Of a stretch of DNA of 64,000 bases, positions 33,949 to 45,400 are shown piece after piece. Each line of letters opens with the position of its first letter. Positions within the stretch are counted from its first letter, which is position 1. The notes beneath the pieces were generated by a model, which was not told the origin of the DNA, made no database searches, and saw nothing but the letters and a program-made list of their open reading frames with translations. The position numbers and the translations under genes are program-made. Where the stretch lies: positions 1 through 64,000 of the forward strand of contig FNEU01000002.1 of NCBI GenBank assembly GCA_900100245.1. Direction: 5' to 3'. The stretch comes from Lachnospiraceae bacterium G41. Lineage in GTDB: Bacteria > Bacillota > Clostridia > Lachnospirales > Lachnospiraceae.

Positions 33949-35544
33949 ATGTATATAAAAGAAATCATAAAAAAAACAATCAAGAAAATATTAGTTTCGA
34001 CAGCACCTTTAATGCTTGCATTTTTAATGCTTCCTTTAAATGCTTTGGCAGCAATAAAAGTGCCTGTAGATACTTCCATAGAGCCAAACAAAGATGCGGG
34101 TACCGATCTTTATGAGAGCAAGTGCTATTATCACAATGCACTTCCACTTAAAATATCAATTTCTTCGGGACAGGATTCGTCCGTACTTCATGATGAAAAA
34201 TATTCGACGAGCATTAAGCTTGATGAGGGAACATTAATAACCGTTTCAAGCGAAACGAAAATGCATAGTCTGTATATAATCTGGGACTGCATGGTTCCCG
34301 AGTGGACTTTAAAAATTGGTGATAATTCTTACACTTACGGAAAGAACAATTTCCTTCACGAATACATTGAACTTCCCGAGGAAACAAACGAACTTACAAT
34401 AGTAATCCCCAACGCCGGAGATCAGACTCCGATTAAGGGTCTTAATAAAATGAGAATGTCCGATATCATTGCTTTCGACAGTGCGGATGTTCCCGTCTGG
34501 GTTCAGAAATGGGAGCCTGTATGTGAAGAAGCAGATATCCTTGCTTTCTCCACGCATTCCGATGACGAGCAGATTTTCTTGGGAGGCATTACTCCGATAT
34601 ATCAGGCGGAAAAGAACATGCGAGTTCAGTTTGCGTTTTTTACCACGCACTGGAATACATACGAGCCCATCAGAGAACATGAAAAGTTAAACGGTTTGTG
34701 GCTTGCGGGAGCAAAGTATTACCCGATAATGGGTATCTTCGAGGATGCTTATTCCACGACTTATGAAGGCGCGGCTCAGTCTATAAACGAAGACGAGGCG
34801 GCTTTGTTTGAAACTCAGATTATAAGAAGAGTTCATCCTCAGGTTGTTGTCACGCAGGATTATTTAAAGGGCGAGTACGGTCACGGCCAGCATATATTTA
34901 TGGCCACCAATACTATTAAGGCAGTGGATAATGCGGCTGACGAAAATTACGATCCCGACAGCATTTCAAAGTACGGCACATGGACTGTTCCCAAATTCTA
35001 TGTTCATTTAAATTCGGACGACCCCACGTTGCTTGATATGAGAGCACCCTTAGAGAGCTTTGGCGGCAAGAGAGCAATTGATGTTGCAAGACAGGCGTAC
35101 CTCTGCCATCAGACACAGCAGTGGTGTGATTTTTCCGTAGATGATTACGGTCCTTACTCTGCAGCTAAATGGGGACTTTATAAATCAAATGTCGGTCCCG
35201 ACGTTGCAAAGAACGACCTTATGGAAAATCTTGTTTCCTATGACGAACAGGAAAGAATAAGACTCGAAGAAGAGGAAGCACTTCGTCTCGAAGAAGAAAA
35301 GAAAAAGGCCGAAGAAGAGGAGAAGGCTCGTCTTGAAAAAGAAGCCCTCGAAAAAGAAGAGGCCAAAAAAGAAACTGACAGCAAAGACAAAGAAAAGACC
35401 AAGGATGAGGCTTCGCTATCCGGAACCGAAATCTTTGTTATCGTTGCGATAGTTGTAATTGTTTTAATGGCAGGCGGATTCGCGGCGTATTTCATAGTAA
35501 GCAATAATCAAAAGAAAAAGAGACGCAGGAAGAGAAGACGTTAA
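33949..35544 (+). CDS. Exported PIG-L family deacetylase with C-terminal membrane anchor
   Basis: 531 residues from the second ATG (signal peptide MYIKEIIKKTIKKILVST...ALAA); an in-frame ATG 27 bases earlier has no room for a ribosome site. The PIG-L/LmbE motif THSDDEQ (about 202-208) supplies the zinc ligands, with a later GHGQH His pair. These enzymes remove acetyl groups from N-acetyl sugars. The C-terminus has an Arg/Glu/Lys-rich coiled coil, one membrane helix and a KKKRRRKRRR tail, so the enzyme is anchored outside the membrane. The gene is coupled to the next one (4-base gap). A possible promoter is TTGATA...TATAAT (33885-33911, spacer short). Confidence 0.8.
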   Translation: MYIKEIIKKTIKKILVSTAPLMLAFLMLPLNALAAIKVPVDTSIEPNKDAGTDLYESKCYYHNALPLKISISSGQDSSVLHDEKYSTSIKLDEGTLITVSSETKMHSLYIIWDCMVPEWTLKIGDNSYTYGKNNFLHEYIELPEETNELTIVIPNAGDQTPIKGLNKMRMSDIIAFDSADVPVWVQKWEPVCEEADILAFSTHSDDEQIFLGGITPIYQAEKNMRVQFAFFTTHWNTYEPIREHEKLNGLWLAGAKYYPIMGIFEDAYSTTYEGAAQSINEDEAALFETQIIRRVHPQVVVTQDYLKGEYGHGQHIFMATNTIKAVDNAADENYDPDSISKYGTWTVPKFYVHLNSDDPTLLDMRAPLESFGGKRAIDVARQAYLCHQTQQWCDFSVDDYGPYSAAKWGLYKSNVGPDVAKNDLMENLVSYDEQERIRLEEEEALRLEEEKKKAEEEEKARLEKEALEKEEAKKETDSKDKEKTKDEASLSGTEIFVIVAIVVIVLMAGGFAAYFIVSNNQKKKRRRKRRR

Positions 35545-35548
35545 GATC

Positions 35549-36937
35549 ATGAAAAAAAATTTTAAATTATTACTGACAACAATGGCTTTCTTCGTTTTGG
35601 CATTTATGTCTTTTAGGATCAGTGCCAAAGCCGATGGCGAAGCGATAAATATTTATACTGTGGATGATTTACTGGCCGTATCTGAGAATACCAATGCGGA
35701 TTATATTTTAATGAACGATATCGATATGGCGGGCATCGAATGGACTCCGATAGATTTTACGGGTAACTTCGACGGCAACAACCATGCGATTTTAAATCTG
35801 TCGGTCAAATCCACATCAACTGAAATTCGTACGACATACGACGGAAACTACAAGACTTACGACACATGTTTCGCAGGTCTTTTCGGCGTACTTGAAAACG
35901 CAACCATTAAGAATCTAACATTAAAGGGAATAAATGTAACCGTAAACAAAGAAGAGCCCTGCTTCATCGGCTCGATAGCAGGTTTTTCTGAGAAAAGCAG
36001 CATCGAAAACTGCAGCATTGACGGAACATTAAGACTTGATGTATCCGCCAAGATGTTCGGTGTCGGCGGAATCGTCGGATACGGCGGAGACGGTTCGATT
36101 ACATCCACCAATGCTGATGTGACTTTGATCTGTATCGACCACGACAAGGAAAACCGTGACGAGCAGTTTATGGGCGGCGGATATTCCGCAGGATATCTTG
36201 ATGTCGACAAATGCTTTATTAAAATAGACGGTTATGATTCCGACCACGGTTATGTTCATGACGGCGGACTGGTTGGAATGTACATTCTTTATCCTCTCGG
36301 AAACAATTACGCAGGATATATTAACAATACCAGAGTCGAAGGTATGATTACCTTCTTCGAAGACAATACCGACAGAAGAGCATACTGTAAGGACTTCATA
36401 GGCGAAGTTATGAACTGGACTTACGAGTATGTCGGCAATTCGTCTGATTTTACGCGCAATGAGATAAAAGATTACTCTAAAGATTTGCTTCCTCATTACT
36501 GCGAAGGCGGAAACTTTTCCAAAGAGGTAATTGAAAGCACCTGCGACGAATTCGGATATACGGTATATAAATGCAATGACTGCAACGAGTATTCCTACAA
36601 AGCCGATTACACATTAAAGAATCATAAGCTCGGCGAGTTAAGCGTAATTGAAGAAGCCACAACCGAAAAAGAAGGCCTTTCAAAGGGCGTTTGTTCAGAT
36701 TGCGGAGCAGAAGTTTACGTCATTACTCCTGTAGTTGAAGAAATAATAGAAGAGCCTGAAGAAATCGTTGAACCGGACATTGTTTCAGAACCTGAAACCG
36801 TGCCTGAAACAAAGCCCGTAAAAGAGGAAGAAGGCGACACTTTACTTAAGGTATTTCTTATAGGCGGACTTGTTATCTGCATCGGCCTTGTGGCAGCCAT
36901 CGCGGTGGTTTTGTTTAGAGGGCGCAAAAAGAGATAG
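35549..36937 (+). CDS. Exported repeat-rich surface protein with C-terminal anchor
   Basis: 462 residues. A signal peptide ends near KADGE. About 35-260 contain GLUG-like beta-helix turns (FDGNNHAILNLSV, FAGLFGVLENATIKNLTLKG, FIGSIAGFSEKSSIENCS, GVGGIVGYGGDGSI, DGGLVGMY). Then comes a Cys-rich piece with C-x2-C pairs (KCNDCNEY, VCSDCGAE), an acidic Pro/Glu stalk, one membrane helix and RGRKKR. The anchor layout is the same as in the PIG-L protein upstream, suggesting the two act together at the cell surface. The ligand is unknown. Confidence 0.75.
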   Translation: MKKNFKLLLTTMAFFVLAFMSFRISAKADGEAINIYTVDDLLAVSENTNADYILMNDIDMAGIEWTPIDFTGNFDGNNHAILNLSVKSTSTEIRTTYDGNYKTYDTCFAGLFGVLENATIKNLTLKGINVTVNKEEPCFIGSIAGFSEKSSIENCSIDGTLRLDVSAKMFGVGGIVGYGGDGSITSTNADVTLICIDHDKENRDEQFMGGGYSAGYLDVDKCFIKIDGYDSDHGYVHDGGLVGMYILYPLGNNYAGYINNTRVEGMITFFEDNTDRRAYCKDFIGEVMNWTYEYVGNSSDFTRNEIKDYSKDLLPHYCEGGNFSKEVIESTCDEFGYTVYKCNDCNEYSYKADYTLKNHKLGELSVIEEATTEKEGLSKGVCSDCGAEVYVITPVVEEIIEEPEEIVEPDIVSEPETVPETKPVKEEEGDTLLKVFLIGGLVICIGLVAAIAVVLFRGRKKR

Positions 36938-36941
36938 TCTA

Positions 36942-36971
36942 TTTACACAAATGCCCGTTTTATGCTATAAT
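36942..36971 (+). promoter_or_regulatory. Promoter of the sugar-dehydratase-groESL unit
   Basis: TTTACA, 18-bp spacer, TATAAT, about 54 bases before the start codon at 37026. Confidence 0.7.
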
Positions 36972-37025
36972 ATATGTCTGTTGCGGACTGATTCAGAACA
37001 GTAAAATCCGAAAGGAACAAGAAGA

Positions 37026-38024
37026 ATGTTAAACGACAAAGTTATCCTTCTTACCGGCGGAACGGGTTCGTTTGGTAAGGCCTTTACAAAGTATGTTTTA
37101 AACAATTACGATCCTAAGAAAATTATCATTTATTCACGTGACGAATTTAAACAGTTCATCATGCAGAATGATTTCAAAAAGGAATTTCCCGACAAGTTTT
37201 CAAAACTCAGATTTTTCATAGGTGATGTCAGAGATAAAGACAGATTAAAACGCGCGATGGAGGGCGTTGATTTTGTTATTCATGCGGCAGCTTTAAAGCA
37301 GGTTCCCGCATGCGAATACAACCCTCAGGAAGCTATTAAGACAAATATTCACGGTGCACAGAATGTAATTGATGCCGCACTTGATTCGGGCGTTAAAAAA
37401 GTAGTTGCTCTTTCAACAGACAAAGCAGTTAATCCTGTTAACTTATACGGCGGTACAAAACTTGTATCGGACAAGCTTTTCATCGCTGCCAATTCATACG
37501 TAGGCGAAAAGGACCTTTGCTTCTCAATCGTTCGTTACGGAAACGTAGCAGGAAGCCGCGGTTCGGTTATTCCTTTCTTTAGAGATTTAATCGACAAAGG
37601 TGCAACAGAACTTCCCATCACAGATTTCAGAATGACAAGATTTTGGATTTCACTCGAAGAGGGTGTTGAACTTGTTATAAAAGCATTAAACGAATCAAAG
37701 GGCGGCGAAACATTTATTTCAAAGATTCCTTCTTTTAAGATTACAGATCTTGCTGAGGCAATGCTTCCCGGATGTTCCAAAAAGGAAATCGGTATCAGGG
37801 AAGGAGAGAAGCTCCACGAGATAATGATTACCACGGAGGATTCTTTTACGACATATGAATTCGACAAGCATTTCATCGTATATCCTCAGATGATTTTCGC
37901 AAAGAAAATGCTTCCTTCAAACGAAGGCAAAAAGGTTGAAGAAGGATTTTCATATTCATCGGGCAACAATACCTGGTGGCTTACCGTTGAGGAAATCAGA
38001 GAGAGATTAAATACGTTAAAATAA
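37026..38024 (+). CDS. UDP-GlcNAc 4,6-dehydratase-type sugar-nucleotide enzyme (PseB/CapE-like)
   Basis: 332 residues. The Rossmann motif TGGTGSFG (10-17), GDVRDKDRL, AAALKQVPACE and the YGGTK catalytic Tyr-Lys fit the inverting dehydratases that start pseudaminic acid or FucNAc synthesis. PseB acts on UDP-GlcNAc; CapE gives a related product. No other genes of such a pathway are adjacent. It ends 27 bases before groES and shares its promoter. Confidence 0.88.
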   Translation: MLNDKVILLTGGTGSFGKAFTKYVLNNYDPKKIIIYSRDEFKQFIMQNDFKKEFPDKFSKLRFFIGDVRDKDRLKRAMEGVDFVIHAAALKQVPACEYNPQEAIKTNIHGAQNVIDAALDSGVKKVVALSTDKAVNPVNLYGGTKLVSDKLFIAANSYVGEKDLCFSIVRYGNVAGSRGSVIPFFRDLIDKGATELPITDFRMTRFWISLEEGVELVIKALNESKGGETFISKIPSFKITDLAEAMLPGCSKKEIGIREGEKLHEIMITTEDSFTTYEFDKHFIVYPQMIFAKKMLPSNEGKKVEEGFSYSSGNNTWWLTVEEIRERLNTLK

Positions 38025-38051
38025 AGCTAAAATTTTAAGGAGGATACAATT

Positions 38052-38336
38052 ATGAAGTTAGTTCCATTAGGCGACAGAGTTGTATTGAAGCAGTTAATCG
38101 CAGAAGAGACCACAAAGTCAGGCATCGTGATCCCCGGTCAGAACAAAGAGAAACCCCAGCAGGCTGAGGTTATTGCAGTAGGCCCCGGAATCCTTGCAGA
38201 CGGCAAAGAAGTAAAAATGGAAGTTAAGGTTGGCGATCAGGTAATCTACTCCAAATACTCGGGAACCGAAGTTAAGATCGATGACGAAGAAGTTATCATC
38301 GTAAAACAGTCGGATATTCTTGCTATTGTAGAATAA
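38052..38336 (+). CDS. groES: Co-chaperonin GroES
   Basis: 94 residues, family length. LVPLGDRVVLKQL at the start and the mobile loop EETTKSGIVIPG are typical, as is the ending SDILAIVE. It caps GroEL. AAGGAGG precedes the ATG. No CIRCE inverted repeat (TTAGCACTC/GAGTGCTAA) is found in the 27-base gap or upstream of the dehydratase gene. Confidence 0.97.
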   Translation: MKLVPLGDRVVLKQLIAEETTKSGIVIPGQNKEKPQQAEVIAVGPGILADGKEVKMEVKVGDQVIYSKYSGTEVKIDDEEVIIVKQSDILAIVE

Positions 38337-38365
38337 TTATTTTTTTAAATATTCAGGAGGTTTAG

Positions 38366-39994
<1,629 letters not shown>

Positions 39995-40025
39995 AAAGTC
40001 GAAAACTCGACAGAGAGGTGATTTC

Positions 40026-40757
40026 ATGAAAAAATTTTTATGCTTACTCGCAAGCGCTATGATGGTTCTTTCACTGGCAGCTTGCACATCTGGAAAAGGG
40101 GAACTTGTTATGGCAACAAACGCCGAATTCCCTCCTTATGAGTATCATGAAGGAGACAGCATTATAGGAATTGACGTTGAAATTTGTCAGGCTATTGCGG
40201 ATGAGATGGGCAGAAAACTCGTAATCGAAGACATGGCTTTCGATTCGGTTATCACTTCGGTTTACACAGGAAAAGCAGACATAGGTGCAGCAGCGCTTAC
40301 AATCACTGAGGACAGACTTAAAAATATAAACTTCTCTACACCTTATGCAACAGCAGCTCAGGTTATTATCGTTCCTGAAGATTCCGATATTGCATCGCCC
40401 GATGATTTAACGGGTAAGACTGTAGGTGTTCAGCTTGGTACAACCGGCGATATTTATGCAGACGATATCGAAGATGCAACAGTAGAACGTTATAACAAGG
40501 GTTATGAAGCTGTACAGGCTTTGCTTCAGGGCAAAATTGATGCGGTTATGATTGACAATGAACCTGCTAAGGTTTATGTATCACAGAATCCTTCACTTAA
40601 GATTGTTGACGAAGCATTTACTTACGAAGAGTATGCTATAGCAATCGCAAAGGATAACGAAGCACTTCTTAACGAAGTTAACGCCGCTATCAAGAAACTT
40701 AAAGAGTCCGGCAGACTTGATGAGATTGTAAATAAATACATCTCTGCCGACAACTAG
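40026..40757 (+). CDS. Amino-acid ABC transporter substrate-binding lipoprotein
   Basis: 243 residues from the ATG with GAGAGGTG upstream; the frame continues upstream into groEL but without a start signal. The lipobox LAAC anchors it. MATNAEFPPYEYHEG, GIDVEICQAIADEMG, ADIGAAALTITEDR and NFSTPYATAAQVI are those of the family 3 (GlnH/ArtJ) polar amino-acid binding proteins. The exact amino acid cannot be told. Confidence 0.92.
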   Translation: MKKFLCLLASAMMVLSLAACTSGKGELVMATNAEFPPYEYHEGDSIIGIDVEICQAIADEMGRKLVIEDMAFDSVITSVYTGKADIGAAALTITEDRLKNINFSTPYATAAQVIIVPEDSDIASPDDLTGKTVGVQLGTTGDIYADDIEDATVERYNKGYEAVQALLQGKIDAVMIDNEPAKVYVSQNPSLKIVDEAFTYEEYAIAIAKDNEALLNEVNAAIKKLKESGRLDEIVNKYISADN

Positions 40758-40765
40758 AGGTCCGT

Positions 40766-41464
40766 ATGAATTTATTGATTAAGTTTTCAGAAGATTTTAA
40801 GCAAAACTTTATCGATGCTAACAGATGGAAATACATCTTAAACGGTTTGGGAGTTACTCTGAGAGTAACTCTCTTTGCCGTTTTAATCGGTATCGCCATC
40901 GGCTTTATTGTTGCGATTATAAGATCGACTTATGAGAAGACAGGAAAACTTAAAATCCTCAACTTTTTTGCAAATATTTATCTGACGGTAATCAGAGGAA
41001 CACCCGTTGTAGTTCAGCTTTTGATTATCTATTTTGTAATATTCGGTTCGGTCAGAATCGACAAGGTTCTGGTTGCGGTTATCGCCTTTGGTATTAACTC
41101 GGGTGCGTATGTAGCCGAGATAGTGCGTGGCGGTATCATGTCAATAGATCCGGGTCAGATGGAAGCAGGAAGATCCTTAGGCTTTAATTATATTCAGACC
41201 ATGTGGCATATCATTATTCCGCAGGCTTTTAAGAATGTTCTTCCCGCACTCGGAAATGAATTCATAGTACTCCTAAAAGAGACTTCAGTTGCAGGTTATA
41301 TCGCACTCGAAGATTTAACAAAAGGCGGAGACATCATAAGAAGTCAGACATATTCGCCTTTTATGCCGCTGTTAACTGTTGCAGCAATTTATCTGGCAAT
41401 AGTAATGCTCTTGTCATTCCTTCTTAAGCAGTTAGAGAGGAGGTTGAGAAACAGTGAGCGATAA
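40766..41464 (+). CDS. Amino-acid ABC transporter permease
   Basis: 232 residues. About five membrane helices, the family motif [12 protein letters not shown] and the EAA-like loop [23 protein letters not shown] that docks on the ATPase. It belongs to the HisM/GlnP-type permeases. The gene begins 9 bases after the binding-protein gene and overlaps the ATPase gene by 11 bases. Confidence 0.93.
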   Translation: MNLLIKFSEDFKQNFIDANRWKYILNGLGVTLRVTLFAVLIGIAIGFIVAIIRSTYEKTGKLKILNFFANIYLTVIRGTPVVVQLLIIYFVIFGSVRIDKVLVAVIAFGINSGAYVAEIVRGGIMSIDPGQMEAGRSLGFNYIQTMWHIIIPQAFKNVLPALGNEFIVLLKETSVAGYIALEDLTKGGDIIRSQTYSPFMPLLTVAAIYLAIVMLLSFLLKQLERRLRNSER

Positions 41465-42203
41465 TAACGAAAAAAAGCTCCTTATAAGTGTGGATAATCT
41501 TACAAAGCATTTTGAAGATTTGCATGCACTTAACGGAGTATCAATAGATATTTACAAGGGTGATGTTGTATTTGTGGTAGGACCTTCAGGCTCCGGCAAA
41601 TCCACTTTCCTTCGCTGTCTTAACAGACTCGAGGAACCCACGGGAGGTACAATCCTTTTCGAGGGAATAGATATCACTGATAAAAAAACAGACATTAACA
41701 AACATCGTCAGAAAATGGGAATGGTATTCCAGCAGTTTAATCTCTTCCCTCATATGACGGTACTTAAAAACCTTACATTAGGACCGATGAAACTTCAGGG
41801 CAAATCAAAGGCAGAGGCCGAAGAGGAAGCCATGAAACTCTTAGAGCGCGTAGGACTTGCAGACAGAGCAAAAGCGTATCCCAATCAGCTCTCAGGCGGC
41901 CAGAAGCAGCGTATCGCAATCGTTCGTGCGCTTTGCATGAAGCCCGACGTAATGCTTTTCGATGAGCCCACCTCAGCACTCGATCCCGAGATGGTTGGTG
42001 AAGTTCTCGAAGTAATGCGTGAACTTGCCAAAGAAAACATGACCATGGTAGTCGTTACCCACGAAATCGCATTCGCCAAAGAAATCGCAAACCGCGTTAT
42101 CTTTATGGCAGACGGCCTCATCGAAGAAGAAGGCCCTGCAGCCGAGTTCTTCGACAACCCCAAGTCCGAGAGACTTAAACAGTTTTTGGCAAAGGTACTG
42201 TAA
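41454..42203 (+). CDS. Amino-acid ABC transporter ATP-binding protein
   Basis: 249 residues from a GTG with AGAGGAGG upstream inside the permease gene. Walker A GPSGSGKS (43-50), ABC signature LSGGQKQR, Walker [14 protein letters not shown] and the switch His (VVTHE) are intact. It is the GlnQ/ArtP type that powers polar amino-acid uptake with the preceding two proteins. Confidence 0.95.
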   Translation: MSDNNEKKLLISVDNLTKHFEDLHALNGVSIDIYKGDVVFVVGPSGSGKSTFLRCLNRLEEPTGGTILFEGIDITDKKTDINKHRQKMGMVFQQFNLFPHMTVLKNLTLGPMKLQGKSKAEAEEEAMKLLERVGLADRAKAYPNQLSGGQKQRIAIVRALCMKPDVMLFDEPTSALDPEMVGEVLEVMRELAKENMTMVVVTHEIAFAKEIANRVIFMADGLIEEEGPAAEFFDNPKSERLKQFLAKVL

Positions 42204-42412
42204 AAAGCGGGCAGCGTAATGCTGCGAGGGGAAGCGTCAACCGCACGATACACCGCGGGCACGCTCTCGCTAAGATGTCGCACGTAGCGACCACTAAACT
42301 CGCATGCGCACAAGTGCTTTGCTCGTTAAGTGGCGACGGCGCCATATTACCCGCTTGTGCATCATACGGTTGCCGCTCCCAGCCAAACCATTTGATGCCC
42401 GCTTATTAAGAA
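42204..42412. repeat. GC-rich, self-complementary intergenic element
   Basis: About 210 bases with clearly higher GC than their surroundings. The ends AAGCGGGCA...TGCCCGCTT are inverted. Further in, GCGTCAACCGCACGATACAC is imperfectly complementary to GTGCATCATACGGTTGCCGC. The centre has hairpin GTCGC-ACGTA-GCGAC, and CCACTAAACTCGC is partly complementary to GCTCGTTAAGTGG. It looks like a nested, MITE-like or structured-RNA element. No protein-coding sense was seen, although an open frame runs through it into purL. Confidence 0.65.
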
Positions 42413-42450
42413 TTTATTACAAAAATTTATATATTTTACGGAGGAAAAAG

Positions 42451-45400
42451 ATGAGTACAGTAAGACGAATCTATGTAGAAAAAAAGCCTGATTATGCGGT
42501 TAAGGCAAAGGAACTCTTTAATGATATAAAGGGTTATCTCGGAATTAACAGTGTGACGGGAGTAAGATATCTTATACGTTATGACGTAGAAAATATCTCG
42601 GACGAAATATTTGAAAAGGCTTGCAAGACTGTATTCTCGGAGCCTCCCGTAGATAATTACTATCTTGAAAAATTTGATACTAATCCTTCGGATAAGATTT
42701 TCAGCGTAGAGTACCTTCCCGGTCAGTACGATCAGAGAGCGGACTCTGCTGTTCAGTGCGTTCAGTTCTTAAACGCAGAAGAGAATCCCACAATTCAGAC
42801 AGCAATTACATATGTGCTTGAAGGCAGTGTAAGTGATGATGAGTTTGAAAAGATTAAAGCTTACTGCATCAACCCCGTTGATTCGAGAGAAGCAGGTATT
42901 GAAAAGCCCGAGACATTACAGAGCGTATTTGCGACACCCGCAGATGTTTCGATTTTTGAAAACTTCACCACAATGCCCGAGGATGAATTTAAGAAACTTT
43001 ATGATTCACTCGGACTTGCAATGACATATAAGGATTTTGCTTTTATCAGAGAGTATTTTGCAAATGACGAAAAGAGAAATCCGACATTTACTGAAATTAA
43101 AGTACTTGATACATACTGGTCAGACCACTGCCGTCATACCACATTCTCCACAGAACTTGAGAATGTTAAGTTCCTTGCGGGCGACTATGCAGGCGTTCTT
43201 GAAGATACATACAACGAATATCTTTCCACCAGAAAAGATGTATACGGTGACAACTCCAAGAAGTATGTTTGCCTTATGGACCTTGCTTTGATGGCAATGA
43301 AGAAACTTAAAAAAGACGGCAAGCTCGAAGATATGGAAAAATCCGATGAGATTAACGCTTGCTCAATCGTTGTTCCCATCGATGTTGAATACGAAGACGG
43401 TAAGGTTGTAAACGAAGAGTGGCTTATCAACTTTAAGAATGAGACACATAACCATCCTACAGAAATCGAACCCTTCGGTGGTGCTGCTACATGTCTTGGC
43501 GGTGCAATCCGTGACCCGTTGTCAGGAAGAACATACGTATATCAGGCAATGAGAGTTACCGGTGCCGCAGATCCTACAGTTTCCGTTAATGAGACTCTTA
43601 AGGGTAAACTTTCACAGAAGAAGCTTGTCCGCGGTGCTGCAGCAGGTTATTCATCATACGGTAACCAGATTGGTCTTGCAACCGGTCTCGTAAAAGAAAT
43701 TTACCATCCCAACTATGTTGCAAAGAGAATGGAAATCGGTGCAGTTATGGGTGCTGCTCCGAGACGCGCCGTAATTCGTGAGACTTCGGATCCCGGCGAT
43801 GTTATCGTTCTTTTAGGAGGAAGAACAGGTAGAGATGGTTGTGGCGGTGCAACAGGTTCTTCAAAGGTACATACCGTTCAGTCAATAGAGACCTGCGGTG
43901 CAGAAGTACAGAAGGGTAATCCTCCCACAGAAAGAAAGATTCAGAGACTCTTCAGAAGAGAAGAAGTTTCAGCACTTATAAAGAAATGTAATGACTTTGG
44001 TGCAGGCGGTGTTTCCGTAGCTATCGGTGAACTTGCAGACGGCTTAAGAGTTAACCTTGACCTTGTACCCAAGAAATACGAAGGTCTTGACGGAACAGAA
44101 CTTTCCATCTCCGAATCACAGGAAAGAATGGCAGTAGTTCTCGATCCCAAGGATCTTGACCAGTTCCTTAAATATGCTGAGGAAGAAAACCTTGAAGCAA
44201 TCAAGGTTGCGGATGTTACCGAAGATCCCAGACTTGTACTTGTCTGGAGAGGCAAAGAAATCGTTAATATCAAGAGAGAATTCCTTAACACAAACGGTGC
44301 TCATCAGGCTACAAATGTAGAAGTTGAATCACCGAGCAAAGCAGACAATTATTTTGACAAGGCTGCCAACAAAAAGGTTGAAGAAGCTCTTGCCAACAAT
44401 GATATTAAGACCGCGGTTATCGAAAGTGTTGCAGACCTTAACACCTGTTCACAGAAGGGCCTCGTAGAAATGTTTGACTCATCCATCGGTGCAGGTACGG
44501 TCCTCATGCCTTACGGCGGTGCTAACCAGCTCACAGAGATTCAGACAATGGTTGCAAAGGCTCCCGTTATGAAGGGCAAATCCGATGCGGTTACCATGAT
44601 GAGCTACGGCTTCGATCCTTATCTTTCTTCATGGTCTCCTTACCACGGTGCAATTTACGCAGTAACAGAATCTATGAGTAAGATTTGTGCAGCAGGCGGT
44701 GATGTAAATAAGATCAGATTTACATTCCAGGAATACTTTAGAAGAATGTCTGAAGTTCCTTCAAGATGGAGCCAGCCTTTCGCAGCACTCCTCGGAGCAT
44801 TTAAAGCACAGATGGCATTCGGGCTTCCTTCAATCGGCGGTAAGGACTCAATGTCCGGAACATTCCAGGATATCGATGTTCCGCCCACACTCGTTTCCTT
44901 CGCAGTTGACGTTGCAAAGAACGACGAAGTCATTACTCCCGAGTTTAAGAAAGCGGGCAACTCGCTTGTAATATTCAGAATACCCAAGGATGAAAATTCA
45001 ATCCCTGTATTCGACAAGACACTTGCACTTTACGATGAAGTTTCAAAGCTCATAAAAGATAAGAAAATCGTTTCTGCATATGTTACAGATGCTTACGGCA
45101 TCGTTCCCGCAGCCGCTAAGATGGCCTTCGGTAACGGTCTCGGAGTTAAGATTGACGTAGCAGATGTTAAGTCACTTTTCTCAAATGAGATGGGCAGCAT
45201 CCTTTGCGAAATGACTGAAGCAATTAACGATGAATTCGCTACAACAATCGGTAATGTAACAGACAAAGACATCGAAATCAATTCGGTTAAGGTCAGCCTT
45301 GACGATGTTTTAGCATCATACAAGAAGCCTCTTGAAAAGGTATTCCATTCAAGAGTTACAGAAGATTATACAAAGCTTGACAGACCTTCATACAAAGCAG

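Noticed and set aside
34309-34680. Open frame of 123 codons on the minus strand opposite the PIG-L gene
   Set aside because: Antisense to the conserved zinc-site region; no ribosome site or family.
36029-36496. Open frame of 155 codons on the minus strand opposite the beta-helix protein gene
   Set aside because: Antisense shadow; the plus-strand protein has a signal peptide, repeats and an anchor in a consistent frame.
42304-42450. Extended purL start inside the palindromic element
   Set aside because: The frame is open by chance through the repeat. The ribosome site and known PurL N-terminus both point to the ATG at 42451.
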